From Pseudomonas sputi (lineage in GTDB: Bacteria > Pseudomonadota > Gammaproteobacteria > Pseudomonadales > Pseudomonadaceae), in NCBI RefSeq assembly GCF_021603585.1, contig NZ_BQHI01000024.1, positions 21,436 to 85,435 on the forward strand: DNA of 64,000 nucleotides, written 5' to 3'. Under the pieces are notes generated by a model that was not told the DNA's origin, searched no databases, and saw nothing but the letters and a program-made list of their open reading frames with translations. Shown piece after piece: positions 15,356 to 23,902 of this stretch. How positions within the stretch are numbered: position 1 is the stretch's first letter; every line of letters starts with the position of its first letter. Made by a program: the position numbers and the translations under genes.

Positions 15356-16510
15356 TCAGTGAGCGCCGGCAGCTTTGTTCAAATCACTCTCGGCCCATTC
15401 GGTGTAGACGCAGGCATCCGCCGTCGCCCAGCGCACCCGAACCGGATCCCCGGCCTTCAACGGCATACCCGCCGCCGACAACGCCTTCACCGTCATCGAA
15501 GTCCCGCCCGACGTCACCACACTGCACGTCTGGCTCTCACCCAGAAACAGCACCTCGACCACCTTCGCCGACACCTCGTTCCAGCCCGCCGCCAACGGTT
15601 CACCGATCGCTTGCTGCACGCTCAGTGCCAACGCCTTTTCCGGGCGCACCATCAGCAGCACGTCCTGCCCGGTCTGCAATCCGGCAGTCAGGCGGATCGA
15701 CAGCGACTGCCCCTCAAAACTCGCCGCCGCGTTGCCTTGTGCCTTGAGCTTGAGGAAATTCGAGTTGCCGAGGAACGACGCGACAAACGCATTCGGCGGA
15801 TTCTGGTACAGGTCATAACCGCTGCCGAGCCCGACAATCTGGCCGTGGCTGAAAATCGCGATGCGCTGGGACAGGCGCATGGCTTCTTCCTGGTCGTGGG
15901 TCACGTAGACGATGGTGATGCCGAGGCGACGGTGCAGCTGGCGCAGTTCGTCCTGCAAGTCTTCACGCAGTTTCTTGTCCAGTGCGCCGAGGGGTTCATC
16001 CATCAGCAGAATGCGTGGCTCGTAAACCAGCGCCCGCGCAATGGCGACCCGTTGCTGTTGGCCGCCGGACAGTTGTGAAGGGCGGCGATGGGCGAACTGT
16101 TCGAGTTGCACCAGTTTCAGCATCGCATCGACCCGTTTGTCCCGTTCGGCCGCAGCGAGTTTGCGGATCGCCAGCGGGAACGCGATGTTGTCACGCACCG
16201 ACAGATGCGGGAACAGCGAATAACGCTGGAACACCATGCCGATGTCGCGCTTGTGCGGCGGCACGTTCACCAGCGACTGGCCGTTGACCAGGATCTCGCC
16301 GCTGCTCGGGGTTTCGAAGCCGGCGAGCATCGACAGCGTGGTGCTTTTGCCCGAGCCGCTGGAGCCGAGAAAGGTCAGGAATTCGCCGTCCTTGATGTCC
16401 AGCGAGATGTTGTCCACGGCGGCGAAATCGCCGTAGTGCTTGTTCAGGTTGCGCAGGCTGACCAGGGGTTTGTCGTTCTGCTGGGATGCGTCTTTGATCA
16501 CGGCACTCAT
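15356..16510 (-). CDS. ABC transporter ATP-binding protein, polyamine/organic solute type (PotA-like)
   Basis: 384 residues. Walker A GSSGSGKST, Q-loop VFQRYSLFPHL, signature LSGGQQQRVAIARAL, Walker B ILLMDEPLGALD and the switch histidine in VTHDQEE are all present, followed by a TOBE regulatory domain (about 290-375). It energises import by the two permeases encoded just upstream. The ATG at 16510 has an AGGAG site. It is the last gene of a four-gene unit (binding protein, two permeases, ATPase). Confidence 0.9.
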   Translation of the reverse strand: MSAVIKDASQQNDKPLVSLRNLNKHYGDFAAVDNISLDIKDGEFLTFLGSSGSGKSTTLSMLAGFETPSSGEILVNGQSLVNVPPHKRDIGMVFQRYSLFPHLSVRDNIAFPLAIRKLAAAERDKRVDAMLKLVQLEQFAHRRPSQLSGGQQQRVAIARALVYEPRILLMDEPLGALDKKLREDLQDELRQLHRRLGITIVYVTHDQEEAMRLSQRIAIFSHGQIVGLGSGYDLYQNPPNAFVASFLGNSNFLKLKAQGNAAASFEGQSLSIRLTAGLQTGQDVLLMVRPEKALALSVQQAIGEPLAAGWNEVSAKVVEVLFLGESQTCSVVTSGGTSMTVKALSAAGMPLKAGDPVRVRWATADACVYTEWAESDLNKAAGAH

Positions 16511-16527
16511 GTCGTACTCCTGGGCGC

Positions 16528-17337
16528 TCAGGCGCGGATTTCGTTGCGCCGGCGCAGGGCGGCGGCGATCACCATGACCAATACCGACAGGCCGATCAGC
16601 AGCGTCGAGGCGACGGCAATCACGGGCGTCAGGTCCTGGCGCAGGGTGGTCCACATTTTCACGGGAAGGGTTTGCAGGGTCGGGCTGGCCATCATCACGC
16701 TGAGGACCACTTCGTCCCACGAAACCAGGAAAGCGAAGAGGGCGCCGGCCACCATCCCCGGACGAATCGCCGGGAAGGTCACCTTGAACACCGCCTGCAA
16801 GCGTGACGCTCCGCAGATCACCGCCGCGTCTTCAATCGACTGATCGAACAGCTTCAGCGAGTTGATGATCGAGATGATGGTGAACGGCAGCGCGACGATC
16901 ACATGGCTGACGACGAAGGCGAACATCGTCCCGGTGTAGCCGAGCTTGAGGAACAGCGCATACACCGCCACGGCGATGATCACCAGCGGCACGATCATCG
17001 GCAGGGTGAACAGGCCGTAGAGCATTTCCCGGCCGGGGAAGCGTCCGCGCACCAGCGCAAAGGCCGTCGGCAATCCGAGGGCGACGGCGCAGATCGTGGT
17101 CAGCACCGCGACCTTGAGGCTGGCCAGCGCTGCGCTCATCCAGTCGGCATTGGAGAAAAACTGCACGTACCATTTCAGCGTCCAGCCCGGTGGCGGGAAC
17201 ACCAGCCACTGGGACGAACCGAACGACAACAGGACGATGAACACGATCGGCAACAGCAGGAACAGGCCGATCAACCCGGTGGTGAAATACAGGCCGAAGC
17301 GCATCCGGCGACTCATGGCATTGGGCGTCAGGAGCAT
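16528..17337 (-). CDS. ABC transporter permease (PotC-like)
   Basis: 269 residues, six membrane helices, with the EAA loop DAAVICGASRLQAVFKVTFPAIRPG that contacts the ATPase. The ATG at 17337 is preceded by GAGGTAAG. It lies between the PotB-like permease (6-bp gap) and the ATPase gene in the same operon. Subunit of the inner-membrane channel for the solute bound by the 18288-19313 protein. Confidence 0.9.
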   Translation of the reverse strand: MLLTPNAMSRRMRFGLYFTTGLIGLFLLLPIVFIVLLSFGSSQWLVFPPPGWTLKWYVQFFSNADWMSAALASLKVAVLTTICAVALGLPTAFALVRGRFPGREMLYGLFTLPMIVPLVIIAVAVYALFLKLGYTGTMFAFVVSHVIVALPFTIISIINSLKLFDQSIEDAAVICGASRLQAVFKVTFPAIRPGMVAGALFAFLVSWDEVVLSVMMASPTLQTLPVKMWTTLRQDLTPVIAVASTLLIGLSVLVMVIAAALRRRNEIRA

Positions 17338-17343
17338 CTGGGC

Positions 17344-18291
17344 TTACCTCGCGTGACTGGCGCCAACCGGGGATTCCGGCTGCAGCTTCAGGTAGACGTA
17401 GAACAGCACCAGCGTGATGACGATCAGCAACGCGGCGCCGGCGCTGGCCAGGCCCCAGTTGAGGAACGACTGCACCTGCTGAATGATGAATTCCGGCAGC
17501 ATCATGTTCTGCGCTCCGCCCAGCAGCGCCGGGGTGACGTAGTAACCGAGCGACATCACGAACACCATCAGCCCGCCGGACGCCAGCCCCGGCCGGCACA
17601 GCGGCAGGAACACCCGGAAGAAGTTGGTCCAGGGACTTGCGCCACAGATCGAACCGGCCTGCAGGATCATCGGGTCGATGGCCTGCATGGTCGCCTGCAA
17701 CGGCAGCACGATGAACGGGATCATGATGTAGCTCATGCCGATCACCACGCCGGTCAGGTTGTGCACCATTTCCAGCGGTTGATCGATGATGCCCATGGCC
17801 ATCAAGGCCTTGTTGATGACACCCGAAGCCTGCAACAGCACCAGCCACGAATAGGTGCGGGCGAGCAGGCTGGTCCACATCGACAGCAGCACGATGTTGA
17901 GGATCCAGCGGCCCCAGCCGCGCGGCACCAGAGTGATCGCCCAGGCCAGCGGAAAGCCCAGCAGCAGACTGAACACCGTCACCAGTCCCGCCACCGAAAA
18001 GGTGTTGAACAGCACCCGGGCGTAGGCCGAGTTGGCGAACAGTTGTTCATAGTTGCCGAGGCCCGGCACCGGCTCCAGCACGCCGCGCAGCAACAAACCA
18101 ATCAGCGGGGCGAGAAAGAACAGGCCGAGGAACAGCAGCGCCGGCGCGAGGTTGCCGGCGCCGCGCCAGCGTTGCTTGAGGGACGGGGCTTGCGCCATGG
18201 CACTCGCCTTTTTTCCTTCAGCCAGGCCGGCAGCGCTCGCGGCGCTCCCGGTGGCCGTGGAGGGACGGGACGCGGTGGCCGCCATTTTCAT
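17344..18291 (-). CDS. ABC transporter permease (PotB-like)
   Basis: 315 residues from the ATG at 18291, which overlaps the binding-protein stop (ATGA); in-frame starts at 18303 and 18285 also exist. About 45 polar, Ala/Ser-rich residues precede the first helix, longer than usual for PotB. Six membrane helices follow, with the EAA motif LQAGSICGASPWTNFFRVFLPLCRPG. Forms the channel with the PotC-like subunit. Confidence 0.88.
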   Translation of the reverse strand: MKMAATASRPSTATGSAASAAGLAEGKKASAMAQAPSLKQRWRGAGNLAPALLFLGLFFLAPLIGLLLRGVLEPVPGLGNYEQLFANSAYARVLFNTFSVAGLVTVFSLLLGFPLAWAITLVPRGWGRWILNIVLLSMWTSLLARTYSWLVLLQASGVINKALMAMGIIDQPLEMVHNLTGVVIGMSYIMIPFIVLPLQATMQAIDPMILQAGSICGASPWTNFFRVFLPLCRPGLASGGLMVFVMSLGYYVTPALLGGAQNMMLPEFIIQQVQSFLNWGLASAGAALLIVITLVLFYVYLKLQPESPVGASHAR

Positions 18292-19313
18292 TTGACCAGC
18301 CATTCGTTCCACCGTGTCGCGATGGCCGGGCCGTTCTTGGCCCAGTACGCGAAATCAAGAGTGATCTGATCCTTAGCGTAGGCAGTCGGCAGGTTCGGGG
18401 CCAGCGTCGAGTCCAGACGCGCCACGCTGTCGACATTGACCGGGGCGTAGGCGGTCAGGTTGGAGAAGTCGGCCTGGCCCTTCGCGCTGCTGGCGCTGGC
18501 CAGGAACTTCATCGCCGCGTCCTTGTTTTTCGCGCCCTTTGGCACCACCAGAATGTCGGCCATGACCAGGTTCTGTTTCCAGCTCACGCCGACCGGCGCG
18601 CCGTCTTCCTGCAGGGCGTGAATCCGGCCGTTCCAGAACTGGCCCATGCTCGCTTCACCGGAGGCCAGCAGTTGCTGCGACTGCGCGCCGCCGCCCCACC
18701 AGACGATGTCTTTTTTGATGGTGTCGAGTTTCTTGAAGGCGCGATCCAGATCCAGCGGGTAGAGCTTGTCGGCTGCGACGCCGTCGGCGAGCAGGGCCAG
18801 TTCAAGCACGCCGGGGCTCGGCCATTTATAGAGAGCGCGTTTGCCGGGGAAGGTCTTGGTGTCGAACAGCGCGCTCCAGTCCTGCGGCTTGTTGGCGCCG
18901 AGCTTGCCCTCGTTGTAGCCGAGGACGAAGGAGAAGAAGAACGAACCGACACCGTAGTCGCTGACGAAACGCGGGTCGATCTTGTCGCGCTGGATCTGTT
19001 TGAAATCGAGGGGTTCGAGCAGGCCTTCGGCAGCGGCGCGCAGGGCGAAGTCGGCTTCGACATCCACCACGTCCCATTGCACGTTGCCGCTTTCGACCAT
19101 GGCCTTGAGTTTGCCGTAGTCGGTCGGGCCGTCCTGCACGACGGTGATGCCGCTGGCCTTGCTGAACGGATCGGCCCAGGCCTGTTTCTGCGCATCCTGG
19201 GTGCTACCGCCCCAGCTGACAAAGTTCACACTCTCGGCGGCCATCGCGGCCTGACCGGTCACGCTCAGCAGTCCCGCGAAAAAAATCGCGGTTGCAGCTT
19301 TGTTCAACACCAT
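18288..19313 (-). CDS. ABC transporter periplasmic substrate-binding protein (PotD/PotF-like)
   Basis: 341 residues with signal peptide (MVLNKAATAIFFAGLLSVTG to about AMAA). The mature part starts SVNFVSWGGSTQDAQ and continues in the bacterial solute-binding type 8 pattern (WDVVDVEADFALRAAAEG, GQFWNGRIHALQEDG). Relatives bind polyamines or other organic amines. The acidic residues that grip polyamines are not clearly conserved by eye, so the substrate is open. First gene of the ABC operon; an operator-like sequence shared with two other units lies 107 bp upstream (19420-19432), which ties transport to the catabolic operon. Confidence 0.85.
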   Translation of the reverse strand: MVLNKAATAIFFAGLLSVTGQAAMAAESVNFVSWGGSTQDAQKQAWADPFSKASGITVVQDGPTDYGKLKAMVESGNVQWDVVDVEADFALRAAAEGLLEPLDFKQIQRDKIDPRFVSDYGVGSFFFSFVLGYNEGKLGANKPQDWSALFDTKTFPGKRALYKWPSPGVLELALLADGVAADKLYPLDLDRAFKKLDTIKKDIVWWGGGAQSQQLLASGEASMGQFWNGRIHALQEDGAPVGVSWKQNLVMADILVVPKGAKNKDAAMKFLASASSAKGQADFSNLTAYAPVNVDSVARLDSTLAPNLPTAYAKDQITLDFAYWAKNGPAIATRWNEWLVK

Positions 19314-19419
19314 TTTTACGCCCTCATTGTTGTGTTTTTGAGCGGGCTTGCGTTGTTGCCCGCCTGTCGGGAGCAGTAGCTGGACGGTTTTTCAAGTCGT
19401 CCGGTCTATGGAATATCAT

Positions 19420-19432
19420 ATTATGGTATTCC
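19420..19432 (-). promoter_or_regulatory. Shared operator-like site A (upstream of the ABC operon)
   Basis: On the minus strand it reads GGAATACCATAAT, one base different from sites B (20619-20631) and C (26880-26892). It lies 107 bp upstream of the binding-protein start. The likely ligand is the GntR/FadR-family regulator encoded at 22193-22945. Confidence 0.6.
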
Positions 19433-19479
19433 AAACTTTGTGCAAGCACTTTGCCGTACCGGCTATCTGGCAAACGGGG

Positions 19480-20589
19480 TTATTCGGTGAACGGAATGCT
19501 CTCGACCACTTCCAGATCGTAGCCGGTCAAACCGGCATATTTCAGCGGCGGCCCCAGGTGACGCAGCTTGCCGACGCCCAGGTTCTGCAGAATCTGCGCC
19601 CCGGTGCCGACCTCCGAATAGATCCGCGATTGCGAGCGACTGAACTGCCGGGGCGGCTGTGTCAGTTGCGGAATGCGCTCCAGCAACGCCTGGGAAGACT
19701 CATGATTGGCCAGCACCACCACAACGCCATGCCCTTCGGCCGCGACCCGTTGCAGCGCCGCCCATAGCGTCCAGTTCGTCGGCCCGCTGTATTCGGCACC
19801 CACCAAATCGCGCAGCGGATCGATCACATGCACGCGCACCAGCGTCGGCTCTTCGCGGCGCATTTCGCCCATGACCATCGCCATGTGCACGCCGCCCTCG
19901 ATGCGGTCTTCAAAAGTGATCAGACGAAACGTGCCATGCACCGTCGGCAGCTCCCGTTCGCCGATGCGCTCGATGGTGTGTTCGGTACTCAGGCGATAGT
20001 GGATCAGGTCGGCGATGGTGCCGATCTTGATTCCGTGCTTGCGCGCGAAGACTTCCAGATCCGGACGGCGGGCCATGGTGCCGTCGTCGTTCATCACCTC
20101 GACGATCACCGAGGCGGGCGTGAACCCGGCCAGCCGCGCCAGATCACAACCGGCCTCGGTGTGACCGGCGCGGGTCAGCACGCCACCTTCCTTGGCGCGC
20201 AGCGGGAAGATGTGGCCGGGCTGCACCAGGTCTTCTGCGCGAGCGTTCGGCGCCACGGCGGCGGCAACGGTGCAAGCGCGATCGGCTGCGGAAATGCCGG
20301 TAGTCACGCCGACCGCCGCTTCGATGGAAACCGTGAACGCGGTGCTGAACACGCTGCCATTGCTCGGCACCATCTGCTCCAGCCCGAGACGCTGGCAATG
20401 ATCGTCAGTCAACGTCAGGCAGATCAGCCCCCGGGCCTCACGAGCCATGAAACTGATCGCCTCGGGTGTGCAACGATCGGCCGCCAGCAGCAGGTCGCCT
20501 TCGTTTTCCCGGTCTTCGTCATCGACCAGCAACACCATTTTGCCGAGGCGATAATCTTCGATGATTTCTTCGATGCTGTTGAAGGCCAT
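19480..20589 (-). CDS. ribBA: RibBA-like protein: 3,4-dihydroxy-2-butanone-4-phosphate synthase with degenerate GTP cyclohydrolase II domain
   Basis: 369 residues. The N-terminal domain (1-200) has the RibB active-site motifs [12 protein letters not shown] and [12 protein letters not shown] and should make the four-carbon riboflavin precursor from ribulose 5-phosphate. The C-terminal domain (205-369) is GTP cyclohydrolase II-like but has no cysteines, so the three zinc ligands are absent and it should be inactive as a cyclohydrolase. The ATG at 20589 is family-typical. An operator-like palindrome lies 30 bp upstream. As a second, locally regulated copy it probably boosts flavin supply for the nearby flavin-dependent pathway. 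Confidence 0.85.
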   Translation of the reverse strand: MAFNSIEEIIEDYRLGKMVLLVDDEDRENEGDLLLAADRCTPEAISFMAREARGLICLTLTDDHCQRLGLEQMVPSNGSVFSTAFTVSIEAAVGVTTGISAADRACTVAAAVAPNARAEDLVQPGHIFPLRAKEGGVLTRAGHTEAGCDLARLAGFTPASVIVEVMNDDGTMARRPDLEVFARKHGIKIGTIADLIHYRLSTEHTIERIGERELPTVHGTFRLITFEDRIEGGVHMAMVMGEMRREEPTLVRVHVIDPLRDLVGAEYSGPTNWTLWAALQRVAAEGHGVVVVLANHESSQALLERIPQLTQPPRQFSRSQSRIYSEVGTGAQILQNLGVGKLRHLGPPLKYAGLTGYDLEVVESIPFTE

Positions 20590-20618
20590 GCTGGACTCTC
20601 GATGTGGATGAATTTCGT

Positions 20619-20631
20619 GGTATACCATAAT
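20619..20631 (+). promoter_or_regulatory. Shared operator-like site B (ribBA/DUF1330 divergent promoter)
   Basis: GGTATACCATAAT contains the perfect palindrome TGGTATACCA (20618-20627). It sits between the divergent starts of ribBA (20589) and the DUF1330 gene (20655), so it can control both. It is identical over 13 bases to site C. Confidence 0.7.
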
Positions 20632-20654
20632 ACAAAATCAACCAAGAGGTCACT

Positions 20655-20948
20655 ATGAAGGCGTACTGGATTGCTCACGTGGACATCACCGATCCCGATC
20701 ACTACAGCCAATACACCCAGCGCGCGCCGAAAGCGTTCGTCGAGTTCGGCGCGAGGTTTTTGGCCAGAGGCGGGCGCAGCGAAGCGATGGAAGGCAGGGC
20801 GACGCCGCAGCGCAGCGTGGTGATTGAATTCGACAGTTATGAGCAGGCGGTGGCGTGCTACCGCTCGGCGGCGTATCAGGAGGCGAAAAGTTTTCGCGAG
20901 GAGTGGGCGAGGGCGGAGATCGTCATCGTTGAAGGGATGGCTCCGTAA
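20655..20948 (+). CDS. DUF1330 domain-containing protein
   Basis: 97 residues forming a single dimeric alpha/beta-barrel-like DUF1330 domain (MKAYWIAHVDITDPDHYSQY, VVIEFDSYEQAVACYRS). Such small proteins bind or help convert small metabolites; no reaction is established for this one. The ATG at 20655 has an AAGAGGT site. It is divergent from ribBA and shares its operator, which places it in the same regulon. Confidence 0.85.
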   Translation: MKAYWIAHVDITDPDHYSQYTQRAPKAFVEFGARFLARGGRSEAMEGRATPQRSVVIEFDSYEQAVACYRSAAYQEAKSFREEWARAEIVIVEGMAP

Positions 20949-21084
20949 CGGCTTGCCTGTAAACCCGCGGGAACTACAGAATCGAACGTGGCCGCGATCT
21001 TTTGATATTTTTCTGGAGCAGGAAATCGTCCGCCGGACGGACTTTTCTGCCTGCGGTTTTACACGATGTGCTTTAGGGAGTTTG

Positions 21085-21570
21085 ATGCGCACGATGAAAA
21101 AAGGAATGTTTGCAGGTTGGCGAGTAAGCCTCTGGATAGTGGCGGCTTTATTTGTAAATGCGATCTTTCTGGCTTTTCTGATTTTTTGGAACAGTACGAA
21201 GGGACGCGATCTGGAGAGGGTTAAAACCACAGAACCCCTGCTGATCGAAGGGCAAGGTGGCGATGACAATTACTATGTCCTGCCGATGGGAACGACGCTA
21301 TATCACGATAAAAGCTTTCCTGAAGGGCACGATCGATATGTTGTGTATCTGAATCACAAAGGTGCCATTGCCCACGAAGAAGTCCCAATGAAGCCTGAAT
21401 ATGGCGGTTCTTTTATTGATCCTCTTTGGCTCGCCAATATTGATGCCGATACCTTGAAGGACATTTTCAAGCGTTTCCCGCTCTCCAAGAAAGACATCTG
21501 CGCTGCTCTCAAAGCCAATGAAATCACCAAAGATGATTTGGCGGATATCATTCGTGCGATGCCGGATTGA
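21085..21570 (+). CDS. Hypothetical membrane-anchored protein
   Basis: 161 residues from the ATG at 21085 (GGGAG upstream); the ATG at 21094 is an alternative. One N-terminal membrane helix (WRVSLWIVAALFVNAIFLAFLIFW) is followed by a soluble domain of about 125 residues, probably periplasmic (YYVLPMGTTLYHDKSFPEGHDRYVVYLNH). No family recognised. Codon use is more AT-rich than its neighbours. It lies between the DUF1330 gene and a convergent NUDIX gene and may be unrelated to the regulon. Confidence 0.65.
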   Translation: MRTMKKGMFAGWRVSLWIVAALFVNAIFLAFLIFWNSTKGRDLERVKTTEPLLIEGQGGDDNYYVLPMGTTLYHDKSFPEGHDRYVVYLNHKGAIAHEEVPMKPEYGGSFIDPLWLANIDADTLKDIFKRFPLSKKDICAALKANEITKDDLADIIRAMPD

Positions 21571-21627
21571 GCACCTATTTACCGAGGAATTGGGCCGGGC
21601 TCTGTATTTCCTGCAAGTGACGGCTGA

Positions 21628-22191
21628 TCAACGCATGAAATGAATCTTGCCGCTGTCGTCATTGCCCATGTACATGCCATAGACCCCGGCCTGGCGTTCC
21701 TCGATGTAGCGTTCGAGGATCTGCCGGATCGCCGGGTAGTAGATCTGCTCCCACGGGATATCTTCGGGGGCGAAGAATTTGCAGGCGAGGGTTTCCGGGC
21801 CGTACTGGCCGGTGATTTCCAGCGCGAGGGCGCGGAAGATGATGTAGACCTCGCTGATCTTTGGCACGCTGAAGATCGAGTACGGCGAGACGATTTCCGC
21901 GCGTACGCCGCTTTCTTCCCAGACTTCGCGCAGGGCAGCCTGTTCGGTGGTCTCGCCGCTTTCCATGAAACCCGCTGGCAGGGTCCAGGTGCCGGGGCGA
22001 GGAGGGATCGCCCGTTGGCACAGGAGGTACTTGCCGTCCTGCTCGATGATGCAGCCGGCGATGATTTTCGGGTTTACGTAGTGGATGTAGCCGCAGCCGC
22101 GGCACATCAGGCGCTCGTGCGTATCGCCCGGCGGCACCTGCTGACCGAGGTCAGTGCCACCGCATTTCGGGCAAAAGCTCGGGCTGAACAT
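21628..22191 (-). CDS. NUDIX hydrolase with N-terminal zinc ribbon
   Basis: 187 residues. Residues 7-33 hold a four-cysteine zinc ribbon (C7, C10, C30, C33), followed by the NUDIX box GFMESGETTEQAALREVWEESG at about residues 75-97, matching GX5EX7REUXEEXGU. These enzymes cleave nucleoside diphosphates linked to other groups, e.g. ADP-ribose, FAD or NADH. It starts one base from the end of the GntR gene, so it is probably co-transcribed. A role in cofactor turnover in the flavin-linked operon is inference. Confidence 0.88.
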   Translation of the reverse strand: MFSPSFCPKCGGTDLGQQVPPGDTHERLMCRGCGYIHYVNPKIIAGCIIEQDGKYLLCQRAIPPRPGTWTLPAGFMESGETTEQAALREVWEESGVRAEIVSPYSIFSVPKISEVYIIFRALALEITGQYGPETLACKFFAPEDIPWEQIYYPAIRQILERYIEERQAGVYGMYMGNDDSGKIHFMR

Positions 22192-22192
22192 G

Positions 22193-22945
22193 TCAGTGAC
22201 CTATGCGCGGTTCTTTCAGCGCGATGGGCAGGGTGATCGGTGGAGTGGCGCCGGTCTCTTCCTGCTTGCGCTTGAGGTAGTCGAGGGCCACGGCAGCCGC
22301 AGCGCGAACGTGATCGACGCACGCCTGATGCGCCGCGAGCGGATCACCGCTCTTGATCGCCTCGACCATTTTTTCCATTTCCTGGTTGCTCGCGCCGCGA
22401 CGGTTTTCCTGGGACACCGAGGTCGCGCGCAGGTAGCTGATGCGTGCCTGCAACTGACGCAGCTGCGTGGCGGCGACATGGTTGCCCGAACCTTCCAGCA
22501 ATACGTCGTAGAAACCCTGCACCGAGTCGATCACCTGTTGCAACTCGCCGTCCTTGAGCGCCTTGCGGTTCTCGTCGAGGGCTTTTTCCAGGGCCTTGAT
22601 GTCCTTGGCCTTGGCGCGCAGGGTGAACAGCTGGACGATCAGGCCTTCGAGCACACAGCGCAGTTCATAGATGTCGACGGCATCGGCGAGGGTGATGATC
22701 GCTACACGCGGACCCTTGGCGTCGGCGAACTCCACCAGGCCTTCGGATTCCAGGTGACGCAAGGCTTCACGCACCGACGTACGGCTCACACCCAGGCGAT
22801 CGCACAGATCGCGCTCCACCAGGCGATCGCCGGGCAGCAACTGGAAGTTCATGATGGCGCTTCGCAGTTTATCCAGCACGATTTCGCGCAGGGTGACCGG
22901 GTTGCGATTGACCTTGAAGCTGTCGTCGAGTGGCAGGCGTTTCAT
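22193..22945 (-). CDS. GntR-family (FadR/FCD) transcriptional regulator
   Basis: 250 residues. N-terminal winged helix (LREIVLDKLRSAIMNFQLLPGD, RLGVSRTSVREALRHLESEGLV, about 17-82) and C-terminal FCD ligand domain with a metal-binding histidine candidate near HQACVDHVRAAAAVA. It lies within the catabolic operon downstream of the enzymes. It is the best candidate to bind the three GGTATACCATAAT-type sites at 19420, 20619 and 26880, acting as a repressor relieved by a pathway metabolite; this is inference. Confidence 0.88.
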   Translation of the reverse strand: MKRLPLDDSFKVNRNPVTLREIVLDKLRSAIMNFQLLPGDRLVERDLCDRLGVSRTSVREALRHLESEGLVEFADAKGPRVAIITLADAVDIYELRCVLEGLIVQLFTLRAKAKDIKALEKALDENRKALKDGELQQVIDSVQGFYDVLLEGSGNHVAATQLRQLQARISYLRATSVSQENRRGASNQEMEKMVEAIKSGDPLAAHQACVDHVRAAAAVALDYLKRKQEETGATPPITLPIALKEPRIGH

Positions 22946-23003
22946 GGGGTCCGCTCTTTAAGGTGGCTGTCCATGCCAGACGGGCATCAAAACAGCCGAG
23001 GGG

Positions 23004-23393
23004 TTAACTGGAGGCCTCGGCGTCGGCTTCGGCGAAGGCTTCACGGGCGAGCCGGAAACTGTCCACGGCTGCCGGGACGCCGCAATAAATACCGACCTGA
23101 AGCAGAATTTCGCGTATTTGCTCACGACTCAGGCCGTTACGCAAGGCGCCGCGCACATGCAGTTTCAGTTCGTGCGGGCGGTTGAGCGCCGAGATCATCG
23201 CCAGGTTGATCATGCTGCGCTCCTTGAGCGACAGGCCTTCACGTCCCCAGACGTGGCCCCAGCAGTATTCGGTGACCATTTCCTGCAACGGGCGGGTGAA
23301 GTCGTCGGCGTTCTCGATCGAGCGCTGCACATAGGCTTCGCCCAGTACCTGGGTGCGGATCTTCAGGCCTTGCTCGTATTTTTCGTTGCTCAT
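23004..23393 (-). CDS. Carboxymuconolactone decarboxylase-family protein
   Basis: 129 residues of the CMD/AhpD fold. It lacks the CXXC pair of the AhpD peroxidases and instead resembles gamma-carboxymuconolactone decarboxylase (VTEYCWGHVWGREGLSLKERSMINLAMISALNRPHELKLH). The ATG at 23393 has a GAGGA site. It lies between the flavin reductase (11-bp gap) and GntR genes. A decarboxylation or ring-lactone step is plausible; the substrate is not determined. Confidence 0.85.
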   Translation of the reverse strand: MSNEKYEQGLKIRTQVLGEAYVQRSIENADDFTRPLQEMVTEYCWGHVWGREGLSLKERSMINLAMISALNRPHELKLHVRGALRNGLSREQIREILLQVGIYCGVPAAVDSFRLAREAFAEADAEASS

Positions 23394-23404
23394 GTGTCCT
23401 CCGC

Positions 23405-23890
23405 TCAACCCAGTGTCGGCAACGCGCCAAGCTTGCCCTTGTGATAGATCATCGGCGTGACCGGTTGCGCCGGCAGGATCAGGTTCTTCACCGCGCCGAC
23501 GATGATCGCGTGGTCGCCGCCGTCGTACTCGCGCCACAGTTCGCACTCGATGATCGCCGTGGCCTTGGCGAGGATCGGGTTACCGAGCTCGCTCAAGTGC
23601 CACTCGATGCCGTTGGCCTTGTCCTTGCCTTTGCCGGCGAACGCGTAGGCCTCGGCGGTCTGGTCGGCGGACAGCAAATGGATCGCGAAACGCTTGCTGT
23701 CGCGCAGCACCGGGTAGGTGTCGGAGGCGTAGTTGGGGCAGAACAGCACCAGCGCCGGGTCAATCGACAGCGCACTGAAGGCGCTGGCGGTGATGCCGAC
23801 GATGCCGCCATCCGGGTCGAGGGTGGTGACCACCGTGACCCCGGACGGAAACGAACTCATGACGTCTTTGTAAATGCCGGGTTCGATCAT
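23405..23890 (-). CDS. Flavin reductase-family protein (FMN-binding split barrel)
   Basis: 161 residues with the flavin-binding pattern SSFPSGVTVVTTLDPDGGIVGITASAFSALSIDPALVLF of HpaC/TgnA-like reductases, which give reduced FMN to a partner monooxygenase. The ATG at 23890 has a perfect AGGAGG site. It is the fourth gene of the operon that begins at 26838. No monooxygenase gene is present in the window, so the partner is missing or distant. Confidence 0.88.
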   Translation of the reverse strand: MIEPGIYKDVMSSFPSGVTVVTTLDPDGGIVGITASAFSALSIDPALVLFCPNYASDTYPVLRDSKRFAIHLLSADQTAEAYAFAGKGKDKANGIEWHLSELGNPILAKATAIIECELWREYDGGDHAIIVGAVKNLILPAQPVTPMIYHKGKLGALPTLG

Positions 23891-23902
23891 CTCGCAGGCC
23901 TC

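Noticed and set aside
16832-17878. 348-codon frame across the two permease genes
   Set aside because: Alternative frame of the same strand over two well-supported permeases; Arg/Gly-rich with no membrane helices.
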